Counted from the first letter of the stretch, positions 46,418-54,846 are shown. The stretch is DNA of 64,000 nucleotides from Ravibacter sp964559125 (GCA_964559125.1 CAZLGW010000031.1:5766-69765), one strand, 5' to 3'. Program-made: numbers and translations. Notes: generated by a model from the letters alone, not told the origin.

Positions 46418-47413
46418 TTGATTATAGAAACAAGAGCCTATGCCCGCGCGGGGTTATTAGGCAATCCGTCAGATGGCTTTTTCGGCAAGACAATAGCCAT
46501 ATCAGTAAGAAATTTCGGGGCGTCTATTTCTTTATATGAATCGCCCGAGCTGCTTATAGAAGCGCAGTCGCAGGACGGCAACAGCTTCAGGAGCATCTTC
46601 CATCTTCGCGACTCAGTTACTATGCTGGGCTATAACGGCGGAATACCGCTCATCAAGGCCGGGATCAAGAAATTCACCGACTTCTGTGAGCTTCATAGTA
46701 TAAGGCTTCCAAACCGTAATTTTACAGTCAGGTACCGCTCGTCGATACCACGCCAGGTCGGGATGTCGGGCTCAAGCGCTATTCTTGTTGCGCTGATGCG
46801 GGCGCTTATGAAATTTTATGACATCGAAATCCCCCTCGAAGAGTTGCCAAGGCTTGTCATGGTCGCCGAGACGGAGGAACTGGGGATTGCCGCGGGCCTG
46901 CAGGACCGGGTGATCCAGAGCTACGAGGGCTGTGTTTATATGGATTTCGATAAAAAACTGATCGAAACCCGCGGATACGGTGAATACGAGCGCCTCGATC
47001 CCAGGCTGCTTCCCAAGCTGTACGTGGCCTACAATACCAACCTGAGCAAGGTATCGGGCAAGATCCACAGTGATGTGCGGGCCCGCTTCGACAGGGGAGA
47101 GGAAAAAATTGTGAATACGCTTGCCGAAATAGCTTCCCTGGCGGAAACTGCGAAAGGATACCTGCTCGACGGCAAACCCGAAAGACTTCACGAGCTTATG
47201 GATCGCAATTTTGACCTGAGAAAAAGTATCTACGATATTTCGGAAAACAACATGGCGCTGATCAATACCGCCCGCAGTCTCGGTGCTTCGGCCAAATTCG
47301 CCGGTTCAGGCGGTACCATCATAGGCATGTACCGCGACGACGAAATGCTCAACAGGTTATTCGTAGAATTAAAAAAACACAACGCCCGGGTGATCAGGCC
47401 CTATATAGTGTAA
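46418..47413 (+). CDS. GHMP-family sugar kinase resembling plant glucuronokinase
   Basis: A 331-residue cytoplasmic kinase. GHMP motif 1 is ARAGLLGNPSDGFFGKTIA, motif 2 (phosphate loop) PRQVGMSGSSAILVAL, and motif 3 SAKFAGSGGTIIGM. The middle, ELGIAAGLQDRVIQSYEGCV, then SGKIHSDVRARFDRG and MDRNFDLRKSIYD, matches what I remember of plant glucuronokinase (glucuronate 1-kinase) better than galactokinase, mevalonate kinase or heptose kinase. So it probably makes a sugar 1-phosphate, perhaps glucuronate 1-phosphate. The start is TTG (46418) with a promoter box 19 bases upstream. It converges with ffh, only 8 bases apart. Confidence 0.8.
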   Translation: MIIETRAYARAGLLGNPSDGFFGKTIAISVRNFGASISLYESPELLIEAQSQDGNSFRSIFHLRDSVTMLGYNGGIPLIKAGIKKFTDFCELHSIRLPNRNFTVRYRSSIPRQVGMSGSSAILVALMRALMKFYDIEIPLEELPRLVMVAETEELGIAAGLQDRVIQSYEGCVYMDFDKKLIETRGYGEYERLDPRLLPKLYVAYNTNLSKVSGKIHSDVRARFDRGEEKIVNTLAEIASLAETAKGYLLDGKPERLHELMDRNFDLRKSIYDISENNMALINTARSLGASAKFAGSGGTIIGMYRDDEMLNRLFVELKKHNARVIRPYIV

Positions 47414-47421
47414 AGGCTGTC

Positions 47422-48744
47422 TTATCTTTTCAAGGCTTTACCCAGCTTACCGGCAGCCTGCATGGTATTCATTTTCCGCATCATCTTCCGCATTTCGTCG
47501 AACTGCTTCAGGAGATTGTTGACTTCCGTGACCGATTTGCCGCTACCCTCCGCAATGCGTTTTTTCCGGCTGTTGTCAATAATATCAGGATTCGCTCTTT
47601 CCTTTTTGGTCATCGACTGAATCATGGCTTCGATCGGCACAAAGGAATTATTGTCGATATCGACGTTTTTCATAGCAGCACCCATCCCGGGAATCATCCC
47701 CAGCAGGTCCTTCACATTACCCATTTTCTTGATCTGCTGAAGCTGGCCCAGGAAGTCGTCGAAATCGAACTTATTCTGCCGCATTTTGGCATTCAGCCGC
47801 TTCGCTTCATCCTCATCAAACGCCTGCTGCGCCCTCTCCACAAGTGAGATCACGTCGCCCATACCCAGGATACGGCTGGCCATACGATCGGGATGGAACA
47901 CATCCAGGGCTTCCATTTTCTCGCCGGTGCTGATAAACTTGATCGGTTTCTCCACCACCTGCCGGATCGAAAGCGCCGCCCCCCCCCTCGAGTCACCATC
48001 AAGCTTAGTAAGCACTACCCCGTCAAAATTCAGCCTTTCATTGAAGGTGCGGGCCGTATTGACCGCATCCTGGCCCGTCATGGAATCGACCACGAAGAGT
48101 ATTTCAGAAGGGTTCAGCACATTTTTGATATTCTCCACCTCCTGCATCATCACCTCGTCTACGGCAAGGCGACCTGCGGTATCGACTATTACGATCTTCT
48201 TCCCGCTCTTCTTAGCATTTGCAATAGCATTCCGCGCTATTTCGACCGCATTTTTATTTTCCGGCTCGGCATATACCTCTACTCCTATCTGCTCTCCAAG
48301 CACTTTCAACTGGTCTATCGCAGCCGGCCTGTAAATATCGCAGGCAGCCAGCATCACCTGCCTGCCCTGCTTTTTCAGCATATTCGCCAGCTTCCCCGAA
48401 AAGGTAGTCTTACCCGAACCCTGCAAGCCTGCTATCAATATCACGGCCGGATCGCCCTTGATGTCGATGCTTTCCGAGTTGCTCCCCATCAGGCGGGTCA
48501 GCTCTTCCTGCACGATCTTTACAAACATCTGCCCCGGCTCCACCGATATCAGTATCTTCCGGTCGATGGCCGTATCCCTGATCCTGTCGGTAATTTCCTT
48601 GGCTATCTTAAAGTTTACGTCCGCATCTACCAAAGCGCGCCTTACCTCTTTGGTAGTGGCTGCTACGTTGATATCGGTAATCCTGTCTTTTCCTTTAAGC
48701 GTGCGGAAAGCACTATTGAGTTTGTCCTGTAAGCTCTGAAACAT
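47422..48744 (-). CDS. ffh: Signal recognition particle protein Ffh
   Basis: A 440-residue GTPase. Helical N domain, then G domain: GLQGSGKTTFSGKLA (P-loop), VDTAGRLAVDEVM, TKLDGDSRGGAALSI; then a methionine-rich M domain with GMGAAMKNV, FVPIEAMIQSMTKKER and KRIAEGSGKSVTEVNNLLKQF, which bind 4.5S RNA and signal sequences. It targets nascent membrane proteins to FtsY/SecYEG. A TAAATTTG box lies upstream. Confidence 0.98.
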   Translation of the reverse strand: MFQSLQDKLNSAFRTLKGKDRITDINVAATTKEVRRALVDADVNFKIAKEITDRIRDTAIDRKILISVEPGQMFVKIVQEELTRLMGSNSESIDIKGDPAVILIAGLQGSGKTTFSGKLANMLKKQGRQVMLAACDIYRPAAIDQLKVLGEQIGVEVYAEPENKNAVEIARNAIANAKKSGKKIVIVDTAGRLAVDEVMMQEVENIKNVLNPSEILFVVDSMTGQDAVNTARTFNERLNFDGVVLTKLDGDSRGGAALSIRQVVEKPIKFISTGEKMEALDVFHPDRMASRILGMGDVISLVERAQQAFDEDEAKRLNAKMRQNKFDFDDFLGQLQQIKKMGNVKDLLGMIPGMGAAMKNVDIDNNSFVPIEAMIQSMTKKERANPDIIDNSRKKRIAEGSGKSVTEVNNLLKQFDEMRKMMRKMNTMQAAGKLGKALKR

Positions 48745-48775
48745 TTGAAATTTCTCTAATCAAACTTTAATCCCG

Positions 48776-48783
48776 CAAATTTA
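48776..48783 (-). promoter_or_regulatory. -7 box TAAATTTG for ffh
   Basis: TAAATTTG on the minus strand, 31 bases before the ffh ATG. No clear -33 box. Confidence 0.5.
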
Positions 48784-48794
48784 GGATTTATTTG

Positions 48795-48824
48795 AATAGG
48801 AACGGGCTTCAGCCCATTTCTATT
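48795..48824 (-). terminator. Hairpin at the 3' end of the SGNH esterase gene
   Basis: AATAGAAATGGGCT and AGCCCGTTCCTATT (minus strand) form a 14-base stem with two imperfect pairs and loop GA. It overlaps the stop codon and lacks a strong T tract, so it may end or protect the transcript before ffh. Confidence 0.4.
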
Positions 48825-50580
48825 CAACGAAGGGTTGATATTCCGATGCCAGTCGTTCGTACCCGCTTTCATTAGGATGCAGCCCGTCTGAAAAATAGGA
48901 TTCCGTAATTTTGCCATCCTGCCCCAGCAAAGTCTTTCCCGGATCGAAATATATGGTATTGAACTCACCCGCCAGCTTCGCCAACTCGATATTGAGCTTT
49001 TTCACGCGCTCCTCCTGGTTCCTTCTCGGGTAAATACCGGTCAGATAGATCTTTGCAGCCGGCTGCCTGGCCCGGATAGCTCCGATCAGTTGCCTCCATC
49101 CGGCTACAATCTCCTCGTCAGTATTGATATGCAAGTTGTTGGTCCCGATCATCATGAATATTTTCTCTGCACTGAATCCGTCGAGCTCACCGTGATATAC
49201 CCGCCACAGCACATTTTCGATACGATCCCAGCCAAAACCGAGATTGCGTGCCTGTTTTTTACCAAAGAGCTTCTCCCACGACCGGGATCCTCTTGCCACG
49301 TGCGCTTTGGGTTCTCCTCCCCAGAAATGCGTGATGGAGTTCCCTATCGTCAGGATTTTCGGAGCCGAAGCCCGGTTCAGTTCCATGATCTGCCGGTGTC
49401 TCAGTTCCCAGTCATAGCCGGGCAGCTCTCTCAGCTGGGTAACGGGCCTGGTTGTGCTCTCCTCGCCTGCAGGCTCATTCAAAATAGTTCTCAACGCTTT
49501 CTCGTAGCCTTCCGCATACAGCATCATCCCCAGGTCGGTCTGATGGGTACCATCGACCGTCGTTTCGATACTTTGCCGGAATTCGGCTTTCGGAACCAGG
49601 TAGATCTGTTGAATACCCTCCGATTTAAGTTCCTGAAAAGTGCTTTGCGCTACCTTGTTCACGCGTTCGTATGCATTTTTCCGGACTGCATTCATCGCTT
49701 CATCCGTATACCCGGCATGCTCAGCCAGGACAATCGGGGTTTGACGGTATTTCCCTCTAAGCGCCTTCACCGCCGATTTCAATCGCTTCGAAATATTTTC
49801 ATCCGGGAAATCAGCCTCATTGGCCAGGTTGGGCAGGCAATCCAGGATAAAAACCTTTGCGTCGATCTCCAGGATAGATTTCATTACCTCATCTTCCAGC
49901 CTGCCGTTGCCCGAGAAGGCCAGGTTGATAAGCGGGCGGTCCATCTTTCTTCCCAATATGGCAGTCCAGGCCATACCGGGTCGGCTGGCACAACCGCCCT
50001 GCGCAATAGAGGTACCATAGACAACAATAGGTTTATCGTCCCTTACACGTAGCGGTTCAAGTACACTCCCCTCCTCTACCCCGATCTCCAGCCATTGAAC
50101 CCCATTGTAAAGAGGTAGGTATAACCTGTATTCCCTGCCCTTCTTCAGGTAGTTGTCGGTTGTGGCCAGGTTGTTGAAATCGTAACGGATCGTATCCTTA
50201 AATGAATATCTTCCTGCACACCAGAGCTCCTCTCCGTGCATAGAAACAGCATAAAGGTCCACTCCGCTAACGCCCGTGGCCGGCATGTGAGGCATAGCGT
50301 GATTTTTACTCGTCACGCCATATCGCACATGGATAGAGGGGGAATTGGTCCTGAACCGTATCATAAGACCGGCACTGTGCCGCGATAATCCCCAGACGGC
50401 ATCCCGCACAACTCCTTCGGAGCTGGCGGGCAGCCGGTCGTAGAAGCTTTTTACCTTTCCCCGGAAAGCCTGTCCTTCCAGTACGTTAAATTCTGAAGAT
50501 TCGGGGTTCCACCATTTGAAGTCTTGTGCTGCGGCAAGCTGCGATAGAAGCAGGAGGCAGGCTAAGGGTTTAAGTCTCAT
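48820..50580 (-). CDS. Secreted protein with two SGNH/GDSL hydrolase domains
   Basis: A 586-residue exported protein (signal peptide MRLKPLACLLLLSQLAAAQ). A beta domain with SGVDLYAVSMHG is the GxDLY-type N-terminal module (about 25-170). The first SGNH domain has YGTSIAQGGCASRPGMAW (nucleophile block) and VDGTHQTDLGM (Asp-His block). A second SGNH domain starts near residue 385: TIGNSITHFWGGEP, IGTNNLHINTDEEI and FSDGLHPNESGYERLA. Both thus keep a serine and a D-x-x-H pair. Such enzymes deacetylate or de-esterify glycans. It is the last gene of a glycan cluster, 61 bases after the oxidoreductase. The upstream extension of the frame overlaps that gene and is not used. Confidence 0.9.
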   Translation of the reverse strand: MRLKPLACLLLLSQLAAAQDFKWWNPESSEFNVLEGQAFRGKVKSFYDRLPASSEGVVRDAVWGLSRHSAGLMIRFRTNSPSIHVRYGVTSKNHAMPHMPATGVSGVDLYAVSMHGEELWCAGRYSFKDTIRYDFNNLATTDNYLKKGREYRLYLPLYNGVQWLEIGVEEGSVLEPLRVRDDKPIVVYGTSIAQGGCASRPGMAWTAILGRKMDRPLINLAFSGNGRLEDEVMKSILEIDAKVFILDCLPNLANEADFPDENISKRLKSAVKALRGKYRQTPIVLAEHAGYTDEAMNAVRKNAYERVNKVAQSTFQELKSEGIQQIYLVPKAEFRQSIETTVDGTHQTDLGMMLYAEGYEKALRTILNEPAGEESTTRPVTQLRELPGYDWELRHRQIMELNRASAPKILTIGNSITHFWGGEPKAHVARGSRSWEKLFGKKQARNLGFGWDRIENVLWRVYHGELDGFSAEKIFMMIGTNNLHINTDEEIVAGWRQLIGAIRARQPAAKIYLTGIYPRRNQEERVKKLNIELAKLAGEFNTIYFDPGKTLLGQDGKITESYFSDGLHPNESGYERLASEYQPFVE

Positions 50581-50641
50581 CTTTGGGTTGATAAAAACCG
50601 GGCTGTACCCGGTGGTAGGGGTATGGCGCCCTTTCTGGGCT

Positions 50642-51982
50642 TTATAATTTGGGTTCCCAGCCGGGGGCGTACTGTCTGCTCCAGAGTTTAAGGGCATCTT
50701 TGTCCAGGGCTTTACCGGTTTTCGGATCGACTTTGAAGTTTTTGCCGATGCGGGAAGAAATGTTGGCCAGGTGACAGAGATGGGTGCTGACGGCGCCGTC
50801 GACGATGTTGGAGTTTTGCTTTTCTTTGCCGCGGATAGCCTGGAAAAAGTTGACTACATGCATTGTGCTCATGTCACCGCCGCCGCCGAGGGCAGTACCG
50901 GCTTCTTTTCCTTTGCTCTCGCTGCTCCTGATCAGCTTCCCGGCACGATCGTAGAGCCTGTAGCCGCTCCTGTCGACATATACCGACCCTTCGGTCCCGA
51001 AAATCAGGGTACCGCGGTCGCTACCGTAGGTTTTGTACCCGTTACGGCTCTGACCGTCCCATTTAATGATCTTCTTATCTTCGAAACGGAAAGTGGCGTC
51101 CATCGTATCGTACATTTCCCAGCCGTCGTTGGCGAAGTAGCGCTTTTCCGCCTCTACCTCCACGGCGGAAGGGTAGCTCACCTGCAGCGCCCACCGGGCA
51201 ACGTCGAGCTCGTGCGTCGCGTTGTTGCCTGCTTCGGCAGTACCGTAGTCCCAGCCGTACCAATGCCAGTTGTAGTCCCAGGTTTCGGAAGTATATGCCC
51301 TGCGCGGCGCAGGTCCCTGGAAAAGGTCCCAATCCAGCCCGTCGGGAACGGGGGCCTGTTTCTGCAAAGGCACTTCTCCGCGTGCCGACGCATAAAACGC
51401 TATCGCTTTGTAAGCCTTGCCGATCGTTCCGTTGTGGATTTCCCTGATAATCTCGATGGATTCAGGAGCTGAACGCTGCTGGTTACCCATCTGGATGATC
51501 TTCCTGTATTTTTTTTCTGCTTCCATCAGCAATTCCCCTTCCCGGGGATTATGGCTGCAGGGCTTTTCTACATACACATGCTTCCCGGCCTTTACCGCCA
51601 TAATAGTCCCCGGCGTATGCCAGTGATCGGGCGTTGCGTTGATCAGCACGTCGACCGAAGTATCTTCTATCACCTTCCGGATATCTTTTTCCAGTTTGGG
51701 GGAATAGTCGATATGCTTTGCAAACTTAGAGGCTCCGTTTTCGAGCTGGCTCTGCATTACATCGCACAGGTAAGCCAGCTCCACATTGCTTGATTTCAGT
51801 GCTATGGGCTCATAGAAAGCTCCCATTCTTCTTCCCAGGCCGGCTAACCCGACTCTTAACCGGTCATTGGCGCCGATAATGCGGCTGTACGCCCGGGCAG
51901 GCAGGGCATTGAAGTTAAACAGCGCAGCGCCCGCTGTACCCGCAGCCACCGTTTTAATAAAAGATCTTCTCGACTTTTCCAT
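50642..51982 (-). CDS. Tat-exported Gfo/Idh/MocA-family sugar oxidoreductase
   Basis: A 446-residue protein with a twin-arginine leader (KSRRSFIKTVAAGTAGAALF). The Rossmann domain has LRVGLAGLGRRMGAFYEPIA, VDVLINATPDHWHTPGTI and HVYVEKPCSHNPREGELL, where EKP holds the conserved lysine. The C-terminal domain has WHWYGWDYGTAEAGNNATHELDVARWAL, with the histidine typical of the family (seen as NATHELDV). Secreted members in Bacteroidota oxidise sugars to 3-keto forms with tightly held NAD(H). The DUF1080 gene beside it encodes the matching 3-keto-glycoside cleaving fold. ATG 51982 is chosen because it begins the Tat leader. Confidence 0.9.
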   Translation of the reverse strand: MEKSRRSFIKTVAAGTAGAALFNFNALPARAYSRIIGANDRLRVGLAGLGRRMGAFYEPIALKSSNVELAYLCDVMQSQLENGASKFAKHIDYSPKLEKDIRKVIEDTSVDVLINATPDHWHTPGTIMAVKAGKHVYVEKPCSHNPREGELLMEAEKKYRKIIQMGNQQRSAPESIEIIREIHNGTIGKAYKAIAFYASARGEVPLQKQAPVPDGLDWDLFQGPAPRRAYTSETWDYNWHWYGWDYGTAEAGNNATHELDVARWALQVSYPSAVEVEAEKRYFANDGWEMYDTMDATFRFEDKKIIKWDGQSRNGYKTYGSDRGTLIFGTEGSVYVDRSGYRLYDRAGKLIRSSESKGKEAGTALGGGGDMSTMHVVNFFQAIRGKEKQNSNIVDGAVSTHLCHLANISSRIGKNFKVDPKTGKALDKDALKLWSRQYAPGWEPKL

Positions 51983-52054
51983 TATTGCCAGTTTTAGCTT
52001 TGTGATTTTTTCACCGGTAAGTACATCGTCATTATCCGGCCTACCCTGTAAGAC

Positions 52055-52096
52055 GAAAAAAGCATCATGCATACCGGAAACCCGGACGCATGATGC
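52055..52096 (-). terminator. Strong terminator after the DUF1080 gene
   Basis: GCATCATGC (minus strand from 52096) pairs with GCATGATGC ending at 52062, a perfect 9-bp outer stem with inner CCGG pairing, followed by TTTTTT. It separates DUF1080 from the downstream oxidoreductase gene. Confidence 0.85.
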
Positions 52097-52112
52097 CATT
52101 TGGTTTGCTCTG

Positions 52113-52748
52113 TTAAAGCTCGGTCAGGATCAGGTTTTTCCAGCGTACCTTGATCCCTCCTCCGTCATGGATCTGGAGCGCTATCGACCCGTCGGCTGCG
52201 GCGATTTTCGCATCGTCGATGTCCACCATGTCGTGGCCGTTCAGCCATGTCTGCACCCTCCCGCCCTGTACACGGATACGGAGCGTATTCCAGCTGCCGT
52301 ATTTCAGGTAGCCCTCTTTTTCATCGGGTATTTTAACCAGCCAGCCACGCCCGTAGGATTCGTAGATACCGCCGGTATCCTGGTTGGGGCCGGCTACTTC
52401 CACCTGCCATCCCGACACCTTGGTACCTTCTACCGACGAGCGGATAAATACGCCGCTGTTACCGTTGGACTCCTGGAGAAAATCTACCGAAAGGTCGAAA
52501 TCCTTATAATGCTTTTCGGTTTTGAGATATCCGTAACCTTTATCCGGTCCGCTTTCACAGATCAGTTCCCCTTTATCCACATACCATTTTTCGGTTCCGT
52601 GCACTACCCATCCTTTGAGATTCTTGCCGTTGAACAATTTAACACGCTTCCCGGGCTTTTCCGGGCTATCCGGCCCCGCCAGCAGGCTTCCGGCGGTTAG
52701 TGCCAATGCAGTGAAAAGGACCGCTGCTTTTCTGGAAATTACTTTCAT
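52113..52748 (-). CDS. Secreted DUF1080 protein (3-keto-disaccharide hydrolase family)
   Basis: A 211-residue protein with signal peptide (cut near SLLAG). It is a single concanavalin-like beta-sandwich. Family landmarks: KNLKGWVVHGTEKWYVDKG, YKDFDLSVDFLQESNGNSGVFIRS, GWQVEVAGPNQDTGGIYES, and the end IALQIHDGGGIKVRWKNL. The family (PF06439) is linked to cleavage of 3-keto-glycosides made by Gfo/Idh/MocA oxidoreductases, one of which is the next gene. It is boxed by strong terminators on both sides, so it is transcribed separately. Confidence 0.9.
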   Translation of the reverse strand: MKVISRKAAVLFTALALTAGSLLAGPDSPEKPGKRVKLFNGKNLKGWVVHGTEKWYVDKGELICESGPDKGYGYLKTEKHYKDFDLSVDFLQESNGNSGVFIRSSVEGTKVSGWQVEVAGPNQDTGGIYESYGRGWLVKIPDEKEGYLKYGSWNTLRIRVQGGRVQTWLNGHDMVDIDDAKIAAADGSIALQIHDGGGIKVRWKNLILTEL

Positions 52749-52770
52749 GCTTACAAGTGATTAAGGATAC

Positions 52771-52814
52771 AAAAACTTAGAGGCGCATACCCTTCCGGAG
52801 ATATGCGCCTCTAA
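52771..52814 (-). terminator. Terminator after the BNR-repeat lipoprotein gene
   Basis: TTAGAGGCGCATA (52777-52789) and TATGCGCCTCTAA (52802-52814) form a perfect 13-bp stem; on the minus strand GTTTTTG follows. It sits 27 bases after the stop of the gene at 52841. Confidence 0.85.
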
Positions 52815-52840
52815 ATTATACCTTTATTGCGATAGTAGAC

Positions 52841-53962
52841 TTACTCTTCGGCTTTTTTTAAAGCCGACCACTTCTTCACCTGCTCCTTTGTTCCCGACCA
52901 GAATGCGATCTTCTGCCGGTTCCAGGTGTAGGTAGTAGCGACTGAATCGCCCCAGGAAATAATAGCCGGGTAAGAAAACTCATCTTCTTTATCGCCGGCA
53001 TCGATATCGATCACGTCGGGCCAGGTCTGCCCGTTGTCGTATGAAAGGGCAAGCGAAACCGGCGACCGCGACCCCCAGTTCTGGTTATCGGGATTGTACA
53101 TGAGCGCCAGGGTACCGTCGGGCAGCCTGGTAAGGTCGATACCGCTGTTTGGATTGGGGAGACTTGTAGCTGTGATCACCGACCATGTTTTGCCGTTATC
53201 TTCCGAATCGCTCCTTCCGATCACACCGCCCGTAGTCCTCACCAGCATATGCACTTTTCCCGGTGCGCTTTCCCACAGGGTCGGCTGAATGGCTCCTTTT
53301 CCCTTGACAGTCATCGTATCGATCTTAAGCTTAGGACTTTCTACCCAGGTCTTTCCTCCATCTTCGCTCCTGTCGACCATCACATCCCAACTGCCTGGCT
53401 CTACCGACGCCCCGGCCAGCCAGGTGCCGTCGGAGAGTTCTATCATCTTGTTTTTTACAGGTCCGCGTCCGCCGCGATCACCGGGTACGAGCTCATAAGC
53501 TTCAGACCAGGTTGCACCGCCGTCTTCGGATACCTGTACCCAGGTTTCCCAATGAGATATCTCTTTACCGACTTTAAAGAACAGGTATATCTTTCCGTCT
53601 TTAGTCCGGTGCAATACAGGGTTCCAGTGTGGGTCTTCCCTGATTTTGGCAGCTTCAAACGGGGAACTCCAGGCACCGGGGCGTCCTGTCGATACCCAGA
53701 TTCCTACATCATCATCTTTTTCTTCCGTTCCGCCAAACCACGCCACCACGAAGCTGCCGTCGTCATTTCTTACCAATGTGGAAGCATGACACTGGGGAAA
53801 CGGCCGGTCGTCTCCGAATACAAAGTCTTTCTGAGCGGCTATCCCGGACGCCGGATCCTCCACAGCTTCGCTGTTTTGAGATGAATTACACGAATAAATC
53901 GCCGGGATCACCGACAACATGGAAAATGTCAGGAAGCGGCCGGCATTCTGTCGTAAAGTCAT
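52841..53962 (-). CDS. BNR-repeat (sialidase-fold) lipoprotein
   Basis: A 373-residue protein with a lipobox (AIYSC, residue about 25). The fold is a six-bladed propeller with Asp boxes SEDGGATW, SEDGGKTW and SEDNGKTW. PQCHASTLVRNDDGSFVVAWFGGTEE and FSYPAIISWGDSVATTYTWNRQKIAF are typical of the BNR_2 sialidase-like family. A clear FRIP arginine is not visible, so true sialidase activity is less certain than for the gene at 6983; a rhamnosidase-like or other glycosidase role is possible. It follows the XRE-cupin regulator by 83 bases on the same strand. Confidence 0.85.
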   Translation of the reverse strand: MTLRQNAGRFLTFSMLSVIPAIYSCNSSQNSEAVEDPASGIAAQKDFVFGDDRPFPQCHASTLVRNDDGSFVVAWFGGTEEKDDDVGIWVSTGRPGAWSSPFEAAKIREDPHWNPVLHRTKDGKIYLFFKVGKEISHWETWVQVSEDGGATWSEAYELVPGDRGGRGPVKNKMIELSDGTWLAGASVEPGSWDVMVDRSEDGGKTWVESPKLKIDTMTVKGKGAIQPTLWESAPGKVHMLVRTTGGVIGRSDSEDNGKTWSVITATSLPNPNSGIDLTRLPDGTLALMYNPDNQNWGSRSPVSLALSYDNGQTWPDVIDIDAGDKEDEFSYPAIISWGDSVATTYTWNRQKIAFWSGTKEQVKKWSALKKAEE

Positions 53963-54045
53963 GAAAATTTTCGGATTAAGTTTTTTGAGTTAATCAAGCT
54001 GAATATTAAATACTCCCGGATCCGGCAAAAAGGCTAATCTCTCCT

Positions 54046-54645
54046 TCACCGCGGCTCCCTGAACAGGTATAGCACCAGCATTACCGCTGTCTCGCCGGTT
54101 TCGTTGACCGGGACGTGCGGAATGGCGCCGTCGAAGAACAGCGAATCACCGTTCTGCATTTCAAAAGCTTTGTCTTCCAGGTAATACCGCAGTGTGCCGC
54201 TAACCAGGTAGATATATTCGAAAGCTGAGGTGGTGACGGGCGGACGCTTAGCCTGCGGATGTACCTTTACTACTGAAATCTGGAATGAGGCGGCATCGGC
54301 CGTATGCTCCAACACAGAAAAATACTCGAATCCCACTGCATTCTCTTCCTTCTCATAAGGCGTGTATGCGGATTGCGGGATAAAAAGAAAGCCCGGAAAA
54401 CTGCTTTCTGCCGTCAGTTCGGAAAAAAATACATCCAGGGGGATGCCCAGCCGGCTGATGATCGTAAACAGCGTGGGGATGGTGGGTATCATCCTTCCAT
54501 TTTCGATCTTCGAAAGCATGGCCGAACCGATGTTGGTCAATGCCGCCAGATCCAGCAACTTCAGGTCCTTTTCCTTACGGTATTTTCGTATCTGGCTGCC
54601 TATCTTGTAATAGACCAGCTGTTCTCCGGCGATATCTTCCTCCAT
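54046..54645 (-). CDS. XRE-family regulator with C-terminal cupin sensor domain
   Basis: A 199-residue protein. The helix-turn-helix is at about 12-70: IRKYRKEKDLKLLDLAALTN, IGSAMLSKIENGRMIPTIPT. The cupin domain (about 100-195) has HPQAKRPPVTTSAFEYIYLV, LRYYLEDKAFEMQNGDSLFF and GAIPHVPVNETGE, a small-molecule pocket with histidine and glutamate. Such regulators repress or activate neighbouring catabolic genes in response to a ligand. It diverges from the phosphonate operon across 210 bases and precedes the BNR lipoprotein on its own strand. The ATG at 54645 is preferred to a GTG two codons earlier. Confidence 0.9.
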   Translation of the reverse strand: MEEDIAGEQLVYYKIGSQIRKYRKEKDLKLLDLAALTNIGSAMLSKIENGRMIPTIPTLFTIISRLGIPLDVFFSELTAESSFPGFLFIPQSAYTPYEKEENAVGFEYFSVLEHTADAASFQISVVKVHPQAKRPPVTTSAFEYIYLVSGTLRYYLEDKAFEMQNGDSLFFDGAIPHVPVNETGETAVMLVLYLFREPR

Positions 54646-54784
54646 TTTCACTCAAATGATTGTGAAGCCCTCGTAGTGAAGCAAAGGCGTATATTATCAA
54701 ATCAATACCATCACGAATACAAAAGAATATAAAATCCCGGTTTTCGTTATCCCGCAATTACGATAAAATAAATCGGGCACTTCA

Positions 54785-54816
54785 TTTGATTTTAAAAATA
54801 AACTAATATAGTTTCG
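54785..54816 (+). promoter_or_regulatory. Promoter of the phosphonate operon
   Basis: TTTG (54785-54788) and TAGTTTCG (54809-54816, one mismatch to TAnnTTTG) are exactly 20 bases apart. The -7 box is 39 bases before the first ATG, and repeated AGGAAA half-sites follow it. Confidence 0.6.
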
Positions 54817-54820
54817 CGAA

Positions 54821-54846
54821 AGGAAATAAATTTTCCTATCAGGAAA
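54821..54846. promoter_or_regulatory. Probable operator: three alternating AGGAAA half-sites
   Basis: AGGAAA at 54821-54826, its complement TTTCCT at 54832-54837, and AGGAAA again at 54841-54846. They form two overlapping inverted repeats with spacers of 5 and 3 bases, placed between the -7 box and the ATG at 54856. A repressor bound there would block transcription; the divergent XRE-cupin protein is the natural candidate. Confidence 0.55.

Noticed and set aside
49090..50052. Plus-strand open frame of 320 codons opposite the double SGNH gene
   Set aside because: Antisense to two intact SGNH domains; no domain signal of its own.
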